From positions 1-19,248 of the forward strand of contig JANXSE010000057.1 of NCBI GenBank assembly GCA_025356695.1: 19,248 bases of DNA, in the 5' to 3' direction. A model generated the notes under the pieces. That model did not search any database. It saw only the letters and a list, made by a program, of their open reading frames with translations, and was not told the DNA's origin. The stretch's first letter is position 1; every line of letters begins with the position of its first letter. A program made the translations under genes and the position numbers. This document shows, one piece after another, positions 1-8,542 of this stretch. This DNA comes from Betaproteobacteria bacterium. GTDB taxonomy: Bacteria; Pseudomonadota; Gammaproteobacteria; Burkholderiales; SG8-41.

Positions 1-237
<237 letters not shown>

Positions 238-259
238 TCGAATGGCATTGATGCACGAG

Positions 260-285
260 ACGGCGGCCGCGCGGCCGCCGTTTTT
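260..285 (+). terminator. Rho-independent terminator of thiC
   Basis: Perfect 22-base palindrome at 260-281 (ACGGCGGCCGC followed by its exact complement), immediately followed by a run of T (281-285). In practice it would form a GC-only stem of about 9 bp with a 4-base loop. It lies 22 bases after the thiC stop and 43 bases before uppP. Confidence 0.85.
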
Positions 286-328
286 GTTGGCGCACAGCGG
301 TCGCGCCGGCGTTCAACAGGATCGTTAA

Positions 329-1147
329 ATGGAAATTTCGCTGCTGTTCAAAGTGCTGATACTCGGCATCGTCGAAGGACTGACAGAATTTCTGCCGATC
401 TCAAGCACCGGCCACCTCATCATCGTTGGCCAACTGCTCGATTTCAACGACGATAAGGGCAAGATTTTTGAAATTGTCATCCAGACCGGCGCCATGCTCG
501 CCATCGTCTGGGAATATCGCCGCAAGTTCGCCGGCATTCTCACGGGCCTGCCGCATGACGCGCGCGCGCGCCAGTTCGTCTTCAACCTCGTGATTGCATT
601 TATGCCCGCGGCCATTCTCGGCCTTGCCTTCGGCAAACACATCAAGGCGGTGTTGTTCAAGCCGGTGCCGGTGGCGATCGCCTTCATCGTCGGCGGTTTC
701 ATCATTCTGTGGGCGGAGAAACGCGCGCATAAAATCGTCGTCGATTCGGTGGATGACATGAGCTGGAAAGATGCGCTCAAGGTCGGTTTTGCGCAGGCTT
801 TTGCGTTGATCCCCGGCACCTCGCGCTCGGGCGCCACCATCATCGGCGGATTGTTTTTCGGTTTGTCGCGGCGCGCCGCCACCGAGTTCTCATTTTTTCT
901 CGCCGTGCCGACGCTGATTGCGGCCGGCGCATACGATCTCCACAAAAATCGCGCGCTGTTCGACGCCGGCGACATCGGTTTGTTCTCCGTCGGCACCATC
1001 GCCTCGTTTATCTCGGCGTTTTTCTGCGTGCGCTGGTTGTTGCGTTACATCACGACGCACGATTTCACGCTGTTTGCGTGGTATCGCATCGCTTTTGGCG
1101 CGGGTGTGCTGGCGGTCGTATTTTCGGGCGGTTTGAATTGGGGCTGA
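329..1147 (+). CDS. uppP: Undecaprenyl-diphosphate phosphatase (BacA/UppP)
   Basis: Integral membrane phosphatase that dephosphorylates undecaprenyl pyrophosphate to recycle the lipid carrier of peptidoglycan and other envelope polymers. Its loss or overexpression alters bacitracin sensitivity. The 272-residue length is normal for the family. Both active-site signatures are visible: E16-G-L-T-E20 followed by FLPISSTGH29, and PGTSRSGAT at 162-170, whose arginine (R166) is the phosphate-binding residue. Hydrophobic segments are spread over the whole protein, for example around 85-102, 112-128, 187-203 and 216-236. The ATG at 329 starts the conserved [18 protein letters not shown] terminus. The ribosome-binding site is weak (AGGAT about 7 bases upstream). 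The gene follows the thiC terminator, so it must have its own promoter, which I could not identify. Confidence 0.96.
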   Translation: MEISLLFKVLILGIVEGLTEFLPISSTGHLIIVGQLLDFNDDKGKIFEIVIQTGAMLAIVWEYRRKFAGILTGLPHDARARQFVFNLVIAFMPAAILGLAFGKHIKAVLFKPVPVAIAFIVGGFIILWAEKRAHKIVVDSVDDMSWKDALKVGFAQAFALIPGTSRSGATIIGGLFFGLSRRAATEFSFFLAVPTLIAAGAYDLHKNRALFDAGDIGLFSVGTIASFISAFFCVRWLLRYITTHDFTLFAWYRIAFGAGVLAVVFSGGLNWG

Positions 1148-1205
1148 TCGCAATGTTGCGCATGCGGACACCAGTGGCCGGTCGCGCAGAAACAAATCTC
1201 AGCTC

Positions 1206-2411
1206 GTGATTTCATTCGAGCGCTACACGCGCCTGTTCAGTACACCCGGACTGCGCGCAGCATTGCTGGCATCGATTGTCGGGCGTTTGCCGATGGGCCT
1301 CGCCGGTCTGGCGATATTGCTCTATGTGCAGAGCGTTACCGCATCGTTTGCCGTCGCCGGCATGATCAGTGCGTTTTATGTGCTGGGTGTCGCCGCAATC
1401 GCGCCGTTGATCGGGCGCATGATCGACCGTCTGGGGCCGCGGCCCCTGCTGTTGGCGAGTGCGGTGATCTATCCCTCTGCGATGGTGTCCATGGTGTTGC
1501 TGGTCGAGCGCGGCATAACCGTCGGCTGGCTGGCGGTTGCGGCGCTGGTTGCGGGGGCCATGCTGCCGCCGATCACCGTCTGCATGCGGACATTGTTTCC
1601 GCGCCTCCTGAGCGATGGCGACATGTTGCAGACGGCGTATTCGGTCGATTCAATTCTGGTGGAATCGATATTCGTTGCAGGCCCCGCCTTGATTGCACTG
1701 TTTGTCGCCATTGAATTTCGCAGCGGTGCGGTTTTGTTTGCGGCATTTTGCGCAATCGCCGGCAGCGTGCTTTTCATGCGCACACCGGTCATCCGCCTGT
1801 GGCCGCGCCCGTCCGCGCCCGTGCGGACCAGTTTGCTCGGCCCTTTGCGCATTCGCAGATTGCTGGTGCTCTACGCCGCGACGACCTTGTATTCGATCGC
1901 GTTTGGATTGCTGGAAGTGGCCATCACGGCGTTGGCCACAGCGCAGGGCCGGCCGGCGGCGGCCGGTGTCATTCTTGCCCTGGCGAGTGTCGGCAGCGGA
2001 TTGGGGGCACTTGTTTATGGCAGCCGCGGTTGGGTGATGGCGCCGCAGCGGCAGTATGTCGTCGCCCAGTTTGCGATGGCGATCGGGTTGTTCGCGCTGG
2101 CGCCGGTGACGAATCTGTACTGGCTGGCGGCGCTGTGCGTAGTGGCCTGTTCGCCAATGGCGCCGGTGATTGCCTTGCAATCAGTCCTGGTAGCGCGCTT
2201 TACGCCGCGCCCAATGCTGGCGGAGAGTTTTACCTGGGCGGCAACGGCATTATTGGGCGGGGTCAGTGCCGGCATTGCTGCTGGTGGTGCATTGGTGGAT
2301 GGCCATGCGCCGGTTTTCGCGATGATAGCCGCGGGAGTTACAACGCTCGCGGCGGCGCTGTTGTCGGCATTGGCCATTTTCCGCGCCGATGATGTAGTCA
2401 CGGGAAAATAA
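1206..2411 (+). CDS. Major facilitator superfamily transporter, substrate unknown
   Basis: A 401-residue, very hydrophobic protein with about 12 membrane segments. The loop between segments 2 and 3 carries an MFS motif-A-like stretch, GRMIDRLGPRP (70-80), preceded by AGMISAFYVLGVAAIAPLIG. The second half begins after a basic cytoplasmic stretch near residues 195-215 (RLWPRPSAPVRTS...RIRRLL). The start is a GTG at 1206 with no clear Shine-Dalgarno sequence; the next in-frame Met (M30) would cut off the first membrane segment, so GTG is preferred. The gene lies 58 bases after uppP in the same direction and may share its transcript. Its stop codon abuts the stop of the convergent rhodanese gene with no spacer. 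The fold is clear, but nothing visible identifies the substrate; export of a small molecule is only a possibility. Confidence 0.85.
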   Translation: MISFERYTRLFSTPGLRAALLASIVGRLPMGLAGLAILLYVQSVTASFAVAGMISAFYVLGVAAIAPLIGRMIDRLGPRPLLLASAVIYPSAMVSMVLLVERGITVGWLAVAALVAGAMLPPITVCMRTLFPRLLSDGDMLQTAYSVDSILVESIFVAGPALIALFVAIEFRSGAVLFAAFCAIAGSVLFMRTPVIRLWPRPSAPVRTSLLGPLRIRRLLVLYAATTLYSIAFGLLEVAITALATAQGRPAAAGVILALASVGSGLGALVYGSRGWVMAPQRQYVVAQFAMAIGLFALAPVTNLYWLAALCVVACSPMAPVIALQSVLVARFTPRPMLAESFTWAATALLGGVSAGIAAGGALVDGHAPVFAMIAAGVTTLAAALLSALAIFRADDVVTGK

Positions 2412-2858
2412 TCAGCTCTGCGTCCAGGGCAGGCCCGCCGCGCGCCAGCCGCCGACGGTGTTGCGATGTCCCGCCGGATTGCGGTCGCCTTCAAAGCCTT
2501 CGAGTACGTTGAAGGCGGCGTAACCTGCGGCAGTCGCAGCGCTCGCCGCGTCGTGAGAGCGCGCGCCGCTGCGGCAGATGAACATGACTTTTGAAGCCAG
2601 CGGGACGGCTGCTTTGAGTTGCGGCAAAAAATCCGGATTCGGTTTCATGCCCGGATAGGTTTTCAGCTCAATTTCGATGCTGCCGGGAATGCGGCCGACG
2701 AAATCGAGTTCGGCTTTGCTGCGCACATCGACGATGACGGCGTTGGCCGACTCGCGCATTTCCTGGGCTTCGGCCGGTAGTAGCGCGCCGGCATAGGGGA
2801 GTTTCGATTGCTGCGCGCGCTGCGCGGCTTTTTCAATGATCGCGTCGATTTTGGGCAC
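2412..2858 (-). CDS. Rhodanese-like domain protein (single-domain sulfurtransferase)
   Basis: A 148-residue single rhodanese domain. The active-site loop is CRSGAR at 95-100, with the persulfide-forming Cys95. The upstream CH2A-like region VIVDVRSKAEL (41-51) has the conserved Asp44, and the C-terminal EGFEGDRN(P) segment is typical of proteins in this group. There is no signal peptide, so it should be cytoplasmic; the acceptor of the sulfane sulfur is unknown. The start is GTG at 2858, supported by a GGAGA ribosome-binding site six bases upstream. The gene is divergent from glnA, and the intervening 246 bases carry regulatory sites for glnA. It converges with the MFS gene, the two stop codons being adjacent. 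Family assignment is firm; the physiological role is not visible. Confidence 0.9.
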   Translation of the reverse strand: MPKIDAIIEKAAQRAQQSKLPYAGALLPAEAQEMRESANAVIVDVRSKAELDFVGRIPGSIEIELKTYPGMKPNPDFLPQLKAAVPLASKVMFICRSGARSHDAASAATAAGYAAFNVLEGFEGDRNPAGHRNTVGGWRAAGLPWTQS

Positions 2859-2891
2859 CGTGGTTCTCCGGATTGGGGATTACAAACGATA

Positions 2892-2919
2892 AGTTTAGCG
2901 GATTGGGCATTAGTGTTAA
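2892..2919 (-). promoter_or_regulatory. Possible sigma-70 promoter of the rhodanese gene
   Basis: On the minus strand TTAACA (2914-2919) and TAAACT (2892-2897) are separated by 16 bases and lie about 35 bases before the GTG start. The match to the -35 box is five of six, to the -10 box four of six. It ends two bases from an NtrC-like half-site at 2921. This is a weak call made by eye. Confidence 0.3.
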
Positions 2920-2920
2920 A

Positions 2921-2938
2921 TGCACCATAAATGGGCGA
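2921..2938. promoter_or_regulatory. glnA: Possible second NtrC-binding site upstream of glnA (weak)
   Basis: TGCACCA followed by an imperfect opposite half-site (ATGGGCGA). The left half fits the NtrC consensus exactly and the right half poorly. Its centre is about 31 bases upstream of the better site at 2952-2968, roughly three helical turns. This resembles the spacing of paired NtrC enhancer sites before enterobacterial glnA, which is why it is listed. Confidence 0.4.
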
Positions 2939-2951
2939 CATTCCTTCAATT

Positions 2952-2968
2952 TGCGCCAATTTAGTGCA
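2952..2968. promoter_or_regulatory. glnA: NtrC (NRI) enhancer-type binding site upstream of glnA
   Basis: TGCGCCAATTTAGTGCA is a 17-bp dyad close to the NtrC consensus TGCACYAWWWTRGTGCA. It differs only at the fourth base; the A in the right half is allowed by R. Its centre (2960) is about 96 bases upstream of the start site predicted from the sigma-54 promoter at 3030-3045, a normal enhancer distance. NtrC itself is encoded 3.4 kb downstream. Confidence 0.65.
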
Positions 2969-3029
2969 AAAATGGCGCGCATCCATCAATAATTCACTTG
3001 TGGCACAATGGCTTTCCCGATTTCCGGGT

Positions 3030-3045
3030 TGGCATATTTCGTGCT
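3030..3045 (+). promoter_or_regulatory. glnA: Sigma-54 (RpoN) promoter of glnA
   Basis: TGGCATATTTCGTGCT has the invariant GG at 3031-3032 and GC at 3043-3044 with the exact sigma-54 spacing (consensus TGGCACGNNNNTTGCW). Transcription would start near 3056, giving a leader of about 50 bases before the ATG at 3105. NtrC-type sites lie 90-130 bases further upstream. A nearby TGGCAC at 3001 has no properly spaced -12 element. Confidence 0.65.
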
Positions 3046-3104
3046 GATCCAAGCACTCCAAGCCACTCAGTCATTTCAATACAACACCTCGTTAGGAGAT
3101 ACAC

Positions 3105-4514
3105 ATGGCGGTAGCCGATGTAATCAAGATGGTCAAAGAAAACGAAGTCAAGTTCGTCGACTTTCGTTTTACCGATACGCGCGGCAAGGAGCAACACGTC
3201 TCGGTTCCCGCCCACGCGTTCAACGAAGAGAAGTTTACCGAGGGCCACGCTTTTGACGGTTCCTCGATCGCCGGCTGGAAGGGCATCGAGGCCTCCGACA
3301 TGTTGCTGATGCCGGACCCGGATTCGGCGCGCCTGGACCCGTTTACCGACGAGCCGGTGCTGAACATCAGCTGTGACGTGGTCGAACCGTCGGACGGTAA
3401 GGGCTATGACCGCGATCCGCGCTCGATCGCCAAGCGTGGCGAAGCCTATTTGAAATCGACCGGCCTCGGCGACACCGCCTATTTCGGCCCGGAACCCGAA
3501 TTCTTCATTTTTGATTCGGTTACCTGGAACGTCGACATGTCGGGTTCGTCGGTCAAGATCAAATCGGAAGAAGCACCGTGGTCGACGGGTGAAGAATTCG
3601 AAGGCGGCAACATGGGCCATCGCGCGCCGGTCAAAGGCGGCTATTTCCCGGTTGCACCGATGGATTCGCTGCAGGACATCCGCAACGCCATGTGCATCGC
3701 GCTCGAACAGCAGGGCGTCGAAGTCGAAGTGCACCACCACGAAGTGGCGGCGCCGGGCCAGTGCGAAATCGGTACGAAATTTGAAAAACTGGTGAAACGC
3801 GCGGACTGGAACCAGATCCTGAAATACACCGTGCAAATGGTCGCACATTCGTATGGTAAAACCGCGACCTTCATGCCGAAGCCGGTGGTTGGCGACAACG
3901 GCTCGGGCATGCACGTGCACCAGTCGATCTGGAAGGGCGGTCTGAACATGTTCGCCGGCAACGGTTACGCCGGCCTGTCGGAATTCGCGCTGTTCTACAT
4001 CGGCGGCATCATCAAGCACGCCAAGGCCCTGAACGCGATCACCAACCCGGGCACGAACTCCTACAAACGCCTGGTGCCGGGCTTCGAGGCGCCGATCAAT
4101 CTGGCGTATTCGGCGCGCAACCGTTCGGCTGCCTGCCGCATTCCGTATGTGACGAACCCGAAAGCGCGTCGCGTCGAAATCCGCTTCCCGGATCCGACGG
4201 CGAATCCGTACCTCGCTTTTACGGCGATGATGATGGCCGGCCTCGACGGCGTGCAAAACAAGATTCACCCCGGCGATCCGATCGACAAGAACCTTTACGA
4301 TTTGCCGCCTTCACAGGCGAAGAAGGTGCCGAACGTGTGCTCGTCGCTCGACATGGCGCTTGAGCACCTCGACAAGGACCGCGGCTTCCTGACGGCCGGC
4401 GGCGTGTTCTCCGACGACATGCTTGATGCCTACATCACGCTGAAGATGGAGGAAGTCACGCGCTTCCGCATGACGACCCATCCGGTTGAGTTCGACATGT
4501 ATTACAGCCTGTAA
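3105..4514 (+). CDS. glnA: Glutamine synthetase, type I (adenylylated form)
   Basis: Makes glutamine from glutamate, ammonia and ATP; dodecameric cytoplasmic enzyme and the entry point of ammonium assimilation. The 469-residue length is that of proteobacterial GSI-beta. Seen in order: FDGSSIAGW at 50-58, the ATP-binding region [16 protein letters not shown] at 259-274, NRSAACRIP starting at Asn339 with the active-site Arg340, and NLYDLPPSQ with Tyr398. Tyr398 is the residue modified by the adenylyltransferase GlnE in this family. The ATG at 3105 has a clear AGGAG ribosome-binding site seven bases upstream. The gene is preceded by a sigma-54 promoter and NtrC-type sites, and followed by a strong terminator, so it is probably mainly monocistronic. 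NtrB and NtrC, its known regulators, are encoded just downstream. Confidence 0.98.
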   Translation: MAVADVIKMVKENEVKFVDFRFTDTRGKEQHVSVPAHAFNEEKFTEGHAFDGSSIAGWKGIEASDMLLMPDPDSARLDPFTDEPVLNISCDVVEPSDGKGYDRDPRSIAKRGEAYLKSTGLGDTAYFGPEPEFFIFDSVTWNVDMSGSSVKIKSEEAPWSTGEEFEGGNMGHRAPVKGGYFPVAPMDSLQDIRNAMCIALEQQGVEVEVHHHEVAAPGQCEIGTKFEKLVKRADWNQILKYTVQMVAHSYGKTATFMPKPVVGDNGSGMHVHQSIWKGGLNMFAGNGYAGLSEFALFYIGGIIKHAKALNAITNPGTNSYKRLVPGFEAPINLAYSARNRSAACRIPYVTNPKARRVEIRFPDPTANPYLAFTAMMMAGLDGVQNKIHPGDPIDKNLYDLPPSQAKKVPNVCSSLDMALEHLDKDRGFLTAGGVFSDDMLDAYITLKMEEVTRFRMTTHPVEFDMYYSL

Positions 4515-4537
4515 TTTCCGGCTGGCAGCAACGGCAG

Positions 4538-4570
4538 ACAGGGCGGGGACTCCCCGCCCTGTTTCGTTTT
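4538..4570 (+). terminator. glnA: Rho-independent terminator of glnA
   Basis: Near-perfect hairpin: ACAGGGCGGGGA (4538-4549) pairs with its complement at 4551-4562, so about 10 GC-rich pairs form around a small loop. A T-rich tail (TTTCGTTTT, 4562-4570) follows. It starts 24 bases after the glnA stop and separates glnA from the DUF4124 gene and ntrBC. Confidence 0.85.
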
Positions 4571-4696
4571 CTGGCTTGTTCCGGTGCTTTGGCGCATGTT
4601 ATTTTGCCCAGGGGCTCCGATTGCCGTGCGGCGGCAGGTCAACGGATGCACAATGCACCCGTTGAACGCAGGACGCGTTCAAACACAGGAAATGCA

Positions 4697-5161
4697 ATGA
4701 GAGTCTGGCTGACGTTTGTTCTGGCATCTGCGGTGACTGCGGCACATGCCGAAATGTGGAAATGCATCGATGCTGATGGCAATACGCGCTATACGAACGT
4801 GCGCGCCGACGTCAAAGGCTGCAAGCCGCTGAATCTGGATCCGGTCAACTCGGCACCGGCGCCCGCGGCGGCGCGTGCCCAGCAGCCGCAACAAAAGCCG
4901 GCGAATTTCCCCAGTGTCGACAGCGAAACACAGAAGCAGCGCGACGCGGGCAGACGCAAGATACTCGAGCAGGAACTGGCACAGGAACAACAGCAACTCG
5001 ATGGCGCAAAAAAGCAGCTCGCCGAACAGCAGGAAATACGCCTCGGCACGGAAAAAAACTTTGCGCGCGTCGAAGAACGCCTCAAACCGTTCGAGGGGCG
5101 CGTCAAACTGCACGAGAGCAATATCGAAAGCCTCAAGCGGGAATTGGCCAATATCAAGTAA
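4697..5161 (+). CDS. Secreted DUF4124-domain protein with C-terminal coiled coil, between glnA and ntrB
   Basis: A 154-residue protein of unknown function. Residues 1-18 are a signal peptide ending AHA, followed by EMWKCIDADGNTRYTN, the short WKC-x-DxxGxxxYT pattern of DUF4124. Residues about 50-70 are Pro/Ala/Gln-rich. Residues about 75-154 are charged, with many Gln/Lys/Glu heptads (EQELAQEQQQLDGAKKQLAEQQ), and look like a long coiled coil. It probably acts in the periplasm. The ATG at 4697 is chosen because it has an AGGA site seven bases upstream and begins the signal peptide; an upstream in-frame ATG at 4589 would add 36 residues with no signal-like character. The gene sits between the glnA terminator and ntrB. 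No function is assigned, and a link to nitrogen control is suggested only by position. Confidence 0.8.
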   Translation: MRVWLTFVLASAVTAAHAEMWKCIDADGNTRYTNVRADVKGCKPLNLDPVNSAPAPAAARAQQPQQKPANFPSVDSETQKQRDAGRRKILEQELAQEQQQLDGAKKQLAEQQEIRLGTEKNFARVEERLKPFEGRVKLHESNIESLKRELANIK

Positions 5162-5201
5162 TGGGAACGCAGTCAGCGTTCTCTTTCCGGCGGGCTGAAG
5201 G

Positions 5202-5217
5202 TGGCTCGCTTCTTGCT
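5202..5217 (+). promoter_or_regulatory. glnL: Sigma-54 promoter directly upstream of ntrB
   Basis: TGGCTCGCTTCTTGCT matches the sigma-54 consensus TGGCACGNNNNTTGCW at every defined position except the fifth, with correct GG-to-GC spacing (5203-5204 and 5215-5216). The start site would be about 5228, only about 14 bases before the ntrB ATG at 5242. I see no clear NtrC dyad in the 150 bases upstream, which lie within the DUF4124 coding region. If real, ntrBC would be under its own RpoN-dependent control. Confidence 0.6.
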
Positions 5218-5241
5218 CATCCAGTCTCATTGTCAATTTAA

Positions 5242-6312
5242 ATGATGCCCATCCCGGCGCTTACAGGACTAGATCTTCTCGGGACGGCGATCGTACTGGT
5301 CGATCAGGACAAGAACGTGCATTACCTAAATCCTTCCGCGGAAAATCTGTTTGAGGCGAGCAGCAAGAGCTTCGTCGGCCACAACATCACCGAGATATTC
5401 CAGGATGAGGTGCTCGATGCGGCCATCGAATACGCGAGCGCCAACCACAGCAGTTATACCGAAAACGATCTGCGCATCGGCGCCTTCGGCCGCCCCAAAT
5501 TATTGCTGACCTGCACCGCCAATCCGGTTGAACTCGATGGCTGGGTGGATGGCTGGCGCGGACTGCTGCTTGAGTTCCGTCATATCGAGCAGCAGATGAA
5601 GATCGCGCGCGAGGAGCGGCTGCTTGATCAAAGCCAGGCCAACCGCGAGCTTATCCGCAATCTCGCCCACGAAATCAAAAATCCGCTCGGCGGCATCCGC
5701 GGTGCGGCGCAACTGCTCGAACACGAACTCGACCGGCCGAACCTGCATGAATACACGCAGGTCATCATGAAAGAGGCGGACCGTCTGCAATTGTTGATGG
5801 ACCGCCTGTTGACGCCGCACCGTTTGCCGCAACCGGCGCCGCTGAATATCCACGAGGTGCTCGAACGCGTGCGCAGTGTCATCCTCGCCGAGTACCCGCA
5901 GGGCATCACGGTGGTGCGCGATTACGACACCAGCCTGCCGCAGCTGACCGGTGACCGCGAGCAGTTGATCCAGGCCGTGCTCAACATCGTGCGCAACGCT
6001 TCGCAGGCCATGCAGGGTAAGGGGTGTATCACGCTGCGCACACGCATTGCGCGCCAGGCCACGCTGGCGCGCCGCCGCTACAAGCAGGCGATCCAGGTGC
6101 AGATCAGCGACAACGGTCCCGGTATTCCCGAAGACATTCGCGACAAGGTTTTTTATCCGCTGGTATCGGGGCGCGAAGGCGGCAGCGGTCTTGGGCTGAC
6201 GCTGGTGCAGAATTTTGTCACGCAGCACAACGGTACCATCACATTTGACACACAGCCCGGGGGCACCACCTTCACCCTGTTGCTGCCGATACAGCAGACC
6301 ACCACGCACTGA
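5242..6312 (+). CDS. glnL: Nitrogen regulation sensor kinase/phosphatase NtrB (NRII)
   Basis: Cytoplasmic histidine kinase that phosphorylates NtrC under nitrogen limitation and, with PII, dephosphorylates it under excess. The 356 residues comprise an N-terminal PAS domain (about 8-115; IVLVDQDKNVHYLNPSAENLF), an H box NLAHEIKNPLGGIRG with phospho-acceptor His143, an N box NIVRNASQA (248-256), a G1 box DNGPGIP (290-296) and a G2 box GGSGLGL (313-319). There is no membrane segment, as expected for NtrB and unlike most sensor kinases. The frame begins ATGATG at 5242 and no Shine-Dalgarno sequence precedes it, so either Met could be the start. A sigma-54-type promoter ends 25 bases upstream. ntrC follows after 11 bases, so the two form an operon. 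Confidence 0.95.
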   Translation: MMPIPALTGLDLLGTAIVLVDQDKNVHYLNPSAENLFEASSKSFVGHNITEIFQDEVLDAAIEYASANHSSYTENDLRIGAFGRPKLLLTCTANPVELDGWVDGWRGLLLEFRHIEQQMKIAREERLLDQSQANRELIRNLAHEIKNPLGGIRGAAQLLEHELDRPNLHEYTQVIMKEADRLQLLMDRLLTPHRLPQPAPLNIHEVLERVRSVILAEYPQGITVVRDYDTSLPQLTGDREQLIQAVLNIVRNASQAMQGKGCITLRTRIARQATLARRRYKQAIQVQISDNGPGIPEDIRDKVFYPLVSGREGGSGLGLTLVQNFVTQHNGTITFDTQPGGTTFTLLLPIQQTTTH

Positions 6313-6323
6313 TTGATGAGATT

Positions 6324-7727
6324 ATGAAACCCGTCTGGATCATCGACGACGACCGTTCCATCCGCTGGGTGCTTGAGAAAGCACTCACGCGCGAGAGCAT
6401 CGTATTCAAATCCTTTGCCTCGGCCGATGAGGCGCTGGGTGAACTGGGGGCGGAGGCGCCGCAGGTCATTGTCAGCGACATCCGCATGCCGGGCGAGTCC
6501 GGCTTAAAACTGCTGCAGCGCGCGAAAGAGCTCTATCCGCAGTTGCCAGTGATCATCATGACGGCCTACTCCGATCTGGAGAGCGCCGTAGCGGCATTTC
6601 AGGGCGGCGCCTACGAATATCTGCCCAAGCCGTTCGACGTCGACCATGCGCTTGAGCTGATACGCCGCGCGCTGGCCGAAAGCGTGCGCGAGGATGGCGT
6701 TGTTGAATCCGCCGAGGCGGTGCCGGAAATCCTCGGCCAGGCGCCGTCAATGCAGGATGTGTTTCGCATCATCGGTCGCCTGTCGCAGTCGCACGCCACG
6801 GTGTTGATCACCGGTGAGTCCGGCACCGGCAAAGAGCTGGTTGCCAGCGCGCTGCATCGTCACAGCCCGCGCGCGCAGAAGCCGTTCGTCGCCATCAACA
6901 CGGCGGCGATCCCGAAAGACTTGCTCGAATCCGAATTGTTCGGCCACGAGCGCGGTGCGTTTACCGGGGCGCAAAACATGCGCCGCGGGCGTTTCGAGCA
7001 GGCCGATGGTGGCACGCTGTTCCTCGATGAAATCGGCGACATGCCCTCGGACCTGCAGACGCGCCTGCTGCGCGTGTTGTCGGACGGGCATTTCTATCGC
7101 GTCGGCGGACATCAACCGATACGCGCCAATGTGCGCGTCATCGCCGCGACCCATCAGGACCTCGAAGTCCGCGTCAAGCAGGGCCTGTTCCGCGAAGATC
7201 TGTTTCACCGGCTGAACGTGATCCGTCTGCGGTTGCCGCCGCTGCGCGAACGGCGTGAAGATATTCCATTGCTGGCGAAATTTTTTCTGGCGAAAAGTGC
7301 GCGCGAAATCGGCGTCGAAGCCAAGCGCCTGTCGGATGCGGCACTGAAGTTTCTGACCGCGCAGGATTTTCCCGGCAACGTGCGGCAGCTCGAAAACCTT
7401 TGCCACTGGCTGACCGTGATGGCCGCTGGCGTCAATATCGAAATCAAGGATCTGCCGCCGGAGTTGCGCGTCGAATCGGCCGCCACTGCGGCGCAAAGCT
7501 GGATCGGTGCGCTCGAGCAGGAAGTCGCCAATTCGCTCAACCGCGGCGAAACCGGTTTGATCGATGTGCTTGGCCCGCAGTTTGAAAAAGCGCTGATCTC
7601 GCGCGCGCTGATGCACACTGGCGGACGTCGCATCGAGGCGGCGCAACTGCTCGGCCTGGGCCGCAATACGCTGACGCGCAAAATCCAGGAGCTGGGGCTT
7701 GACGCCGACAAGGGCGGCGACGCCTAG
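6324..7727 (+). CDS. glnG: Nitrogen regulation response regulator NtrC (NRI), sigma-54 activator
   Basis: Enhancer-binding protein that, when phosphorylated by NtrB, oligomerises and remodels RNA polymerase-sigma-54 at nitrogen promoters. The 467 residues show a receiver domain (acidic D8-D10, phospho-acceptor Asp52 in VSDIRMPG, Lys102 in PKPFD), then an AAA+ domain with Walker A GESGTGKE (164-171), the sigma-54 contact loop GAFTGA (211-216), Walker B LFLDEIGD (232-239) and the arginine region [11 protein letters not shown] (289-299). A Fis-type helix-turn-helix is at the C terminus (about 436-457, [19 protein letters not shown]). All key residues are intact, so the protein should be active. 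Its predicted sites lie upstream of glnA in this window. The ATG is 11 bases after the ntrB stop. Confidence 0.97.
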   Translation: MKPVWIIDDDRSIRWVLEKALTRESIVFKSFASADEALGELGAEAPQVIVSDIRMPGESGLKLLQRAKELYPQLPVIIMTAYSDLESAVAAFQGGAYEYLPKPFDVDHALELIRRALAESVREDGVVESAEAVPEILGQAPSMQDVFRIIGRLSQSHATVLITGESGTGKELVASALHRHSPRAQKPFVAINTAAIPKDLLESELFGHERGAFTGAQNMRRGRFEQADGGTLFLDEIGDMPSDLQTRLLRVLSDGHFYRVGGHQPIRANVRVIAATHQDLEVRVKQGLFREDLFHRLNVIRLRLPPLRERREDIPLLAKFFLAKSAREIGVEAKRLSDAALKFLTAQDFPGNVRQLENLCHWLTVMAAGVNIEIKDLPPELRVESAATAAQSWIGALEQEVANSLNRGETGLIDVLGPQFEKALISRALMHTGGRRIEAAQLLGLGRNTLTRKIQELGLDADKGGDA

Positions 7728-7744
7728 GGCGTTTTATCGCGCGA

Positions 7745-8512
7745 TCAGTCCGCGAATTCGGCGCTCACCGGGGCGTGGTCGGAGGGGCGTTCGTGCCGGC
7801 GTGGTTCCAGATCAACCGCGCAGTTGCGGCATTTGGCGGCCAGCGCAGCGCTGACCAGTATGTGGTCGATGCGCAGCCCCATCTTGCGTTTGAACGCATT
7901 CATTCGATAGTCCCACCAGGTGAATATCTGCGCGTCCGGTTCGAGCAGACGCAGGCTGTCTTTCAATCCGATCGCCAGCAGCCCCTGCAGCGCTGCGCGC
8001 TCGGCATCGCTGCATAACACCTGGCCTTCCCATGCCTTGGGGTCGTGCACGTCAAGATCGGCAGGCGCAATGTTGAAGTCGCCGACCACGACCAGTTTGT
8101 CGTTTGCGGCGAGTTCGTTTTTCAGCCATGCCGTCGTTGCCTGCAGCCACGCCAGTTTGTATTGATATTTGTCCGAGTCGACGCTCTGGCCGTTCGGCAC
8201 GTACAGGCAGACGACACGCACGCCGTTGATGGTTGCCGCCAGCGCGCGTTTTTGCGGATCGTCGAAGCCTGGGATCGCCATGACCGCTTCGGTTGCGGTG
8301 ACCTTGCTCAGTATGGCAACGCCGTTATAGGTTTTCTGGCCGGTATAGAGCGCGCGATAACCGGCATTTTCGATTTCCCCGGCGGGAAACGAGCTGTCTT
8401 CAGTTTTGGTTTCCTGCAGGCACAGCGCATCCGGTTGATGCGCCTCCAGCCAGGCCAGCACCTGCGGTAGCCGTACCTTCAGCGAGTTGACGTTCCAGGT
8501 GGCGATTTTCAC
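7745..8512 (-). CDS. xthA: Exodeoxyribonuclease III (AP endonuclease, Xth type)
   Basis: Magnesium-dependent enzyme of base-excision repair that cuts 5' of abasic sites and degrades 3' ends of duplex DNA. The 255-residue length fits the bacterial Xth family. Catalytic elements of the EEP fold are all present: WNVNS with Asn7, LQETK with Glu34, LYVPNG with Tyr104, GDFNIAP with Asp145 and Asn147, LRIDHILVS around 213-221, and ERPSDHAPV with Asp245-His246. The start is GTG at 8512, supported by an AGGA box about nine bases upstream and by the conserved MKIATWNVNSLK N terminus. It converges on ntrC with 17 bases between the stop codons and no evident terminator there. Confidence 0.95.
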   Translation of the reverse strand: MKIATWNVNSLKVRLPQVLAWLEAHQPDALCLQETKTEDSSFPAGEIENAGYRALYTGQKTYNGVAILSKVTATEAVMAIPGFDDPQKRALAATINGVRVVCLYVPNGQSVDSDKYQYKLAWLQATTAWLKNELAANDKLVVVGDFNIAPADLDVHDPKAWEGQVLCSDAERAALQGLLAIGLKDSLRLLEPDAQIFTWWDYRMNAFKRKMGLRIDHILVSAALAAKCRNCAVDLEPRRHERPSDHAPVSAEFAD

Positions 8513-8542
8513 GCAGCATATCCTCGTCTAAACATCAAACAA

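Noticed and set aside
3001..3016. TGGCAC as an alternative sigma-54 -24 box before glnA
   Set aside because: The positions where GC should fall are TT; the promoter at 3030-3045 fits with correct spacing.
2994..4268. Long open frame (424 codons) on the minus strand opposite glnA
   Set aside because: Arg/His-rich antisense frame of a GC-rich gene; glnA on the plus strand is unmistakable and the antisense protein has no recognisable domain.
4572..4607. Two TGGC...GC arrangements upstream of the DUF4124 gene as sigma-54 promoters
   Set aside because: GG-to-GC spacing is one and three bases too long respectively, which sigma-54 does not tolerate well.
4654..4670. TGCACC...GCA as an NtrC site upstream of the DUF4124 gene
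   Set aside because: Only one half-site is good, the centre does not match, and no correctly spaced sigma-54 promoter lies downstream before that gene.
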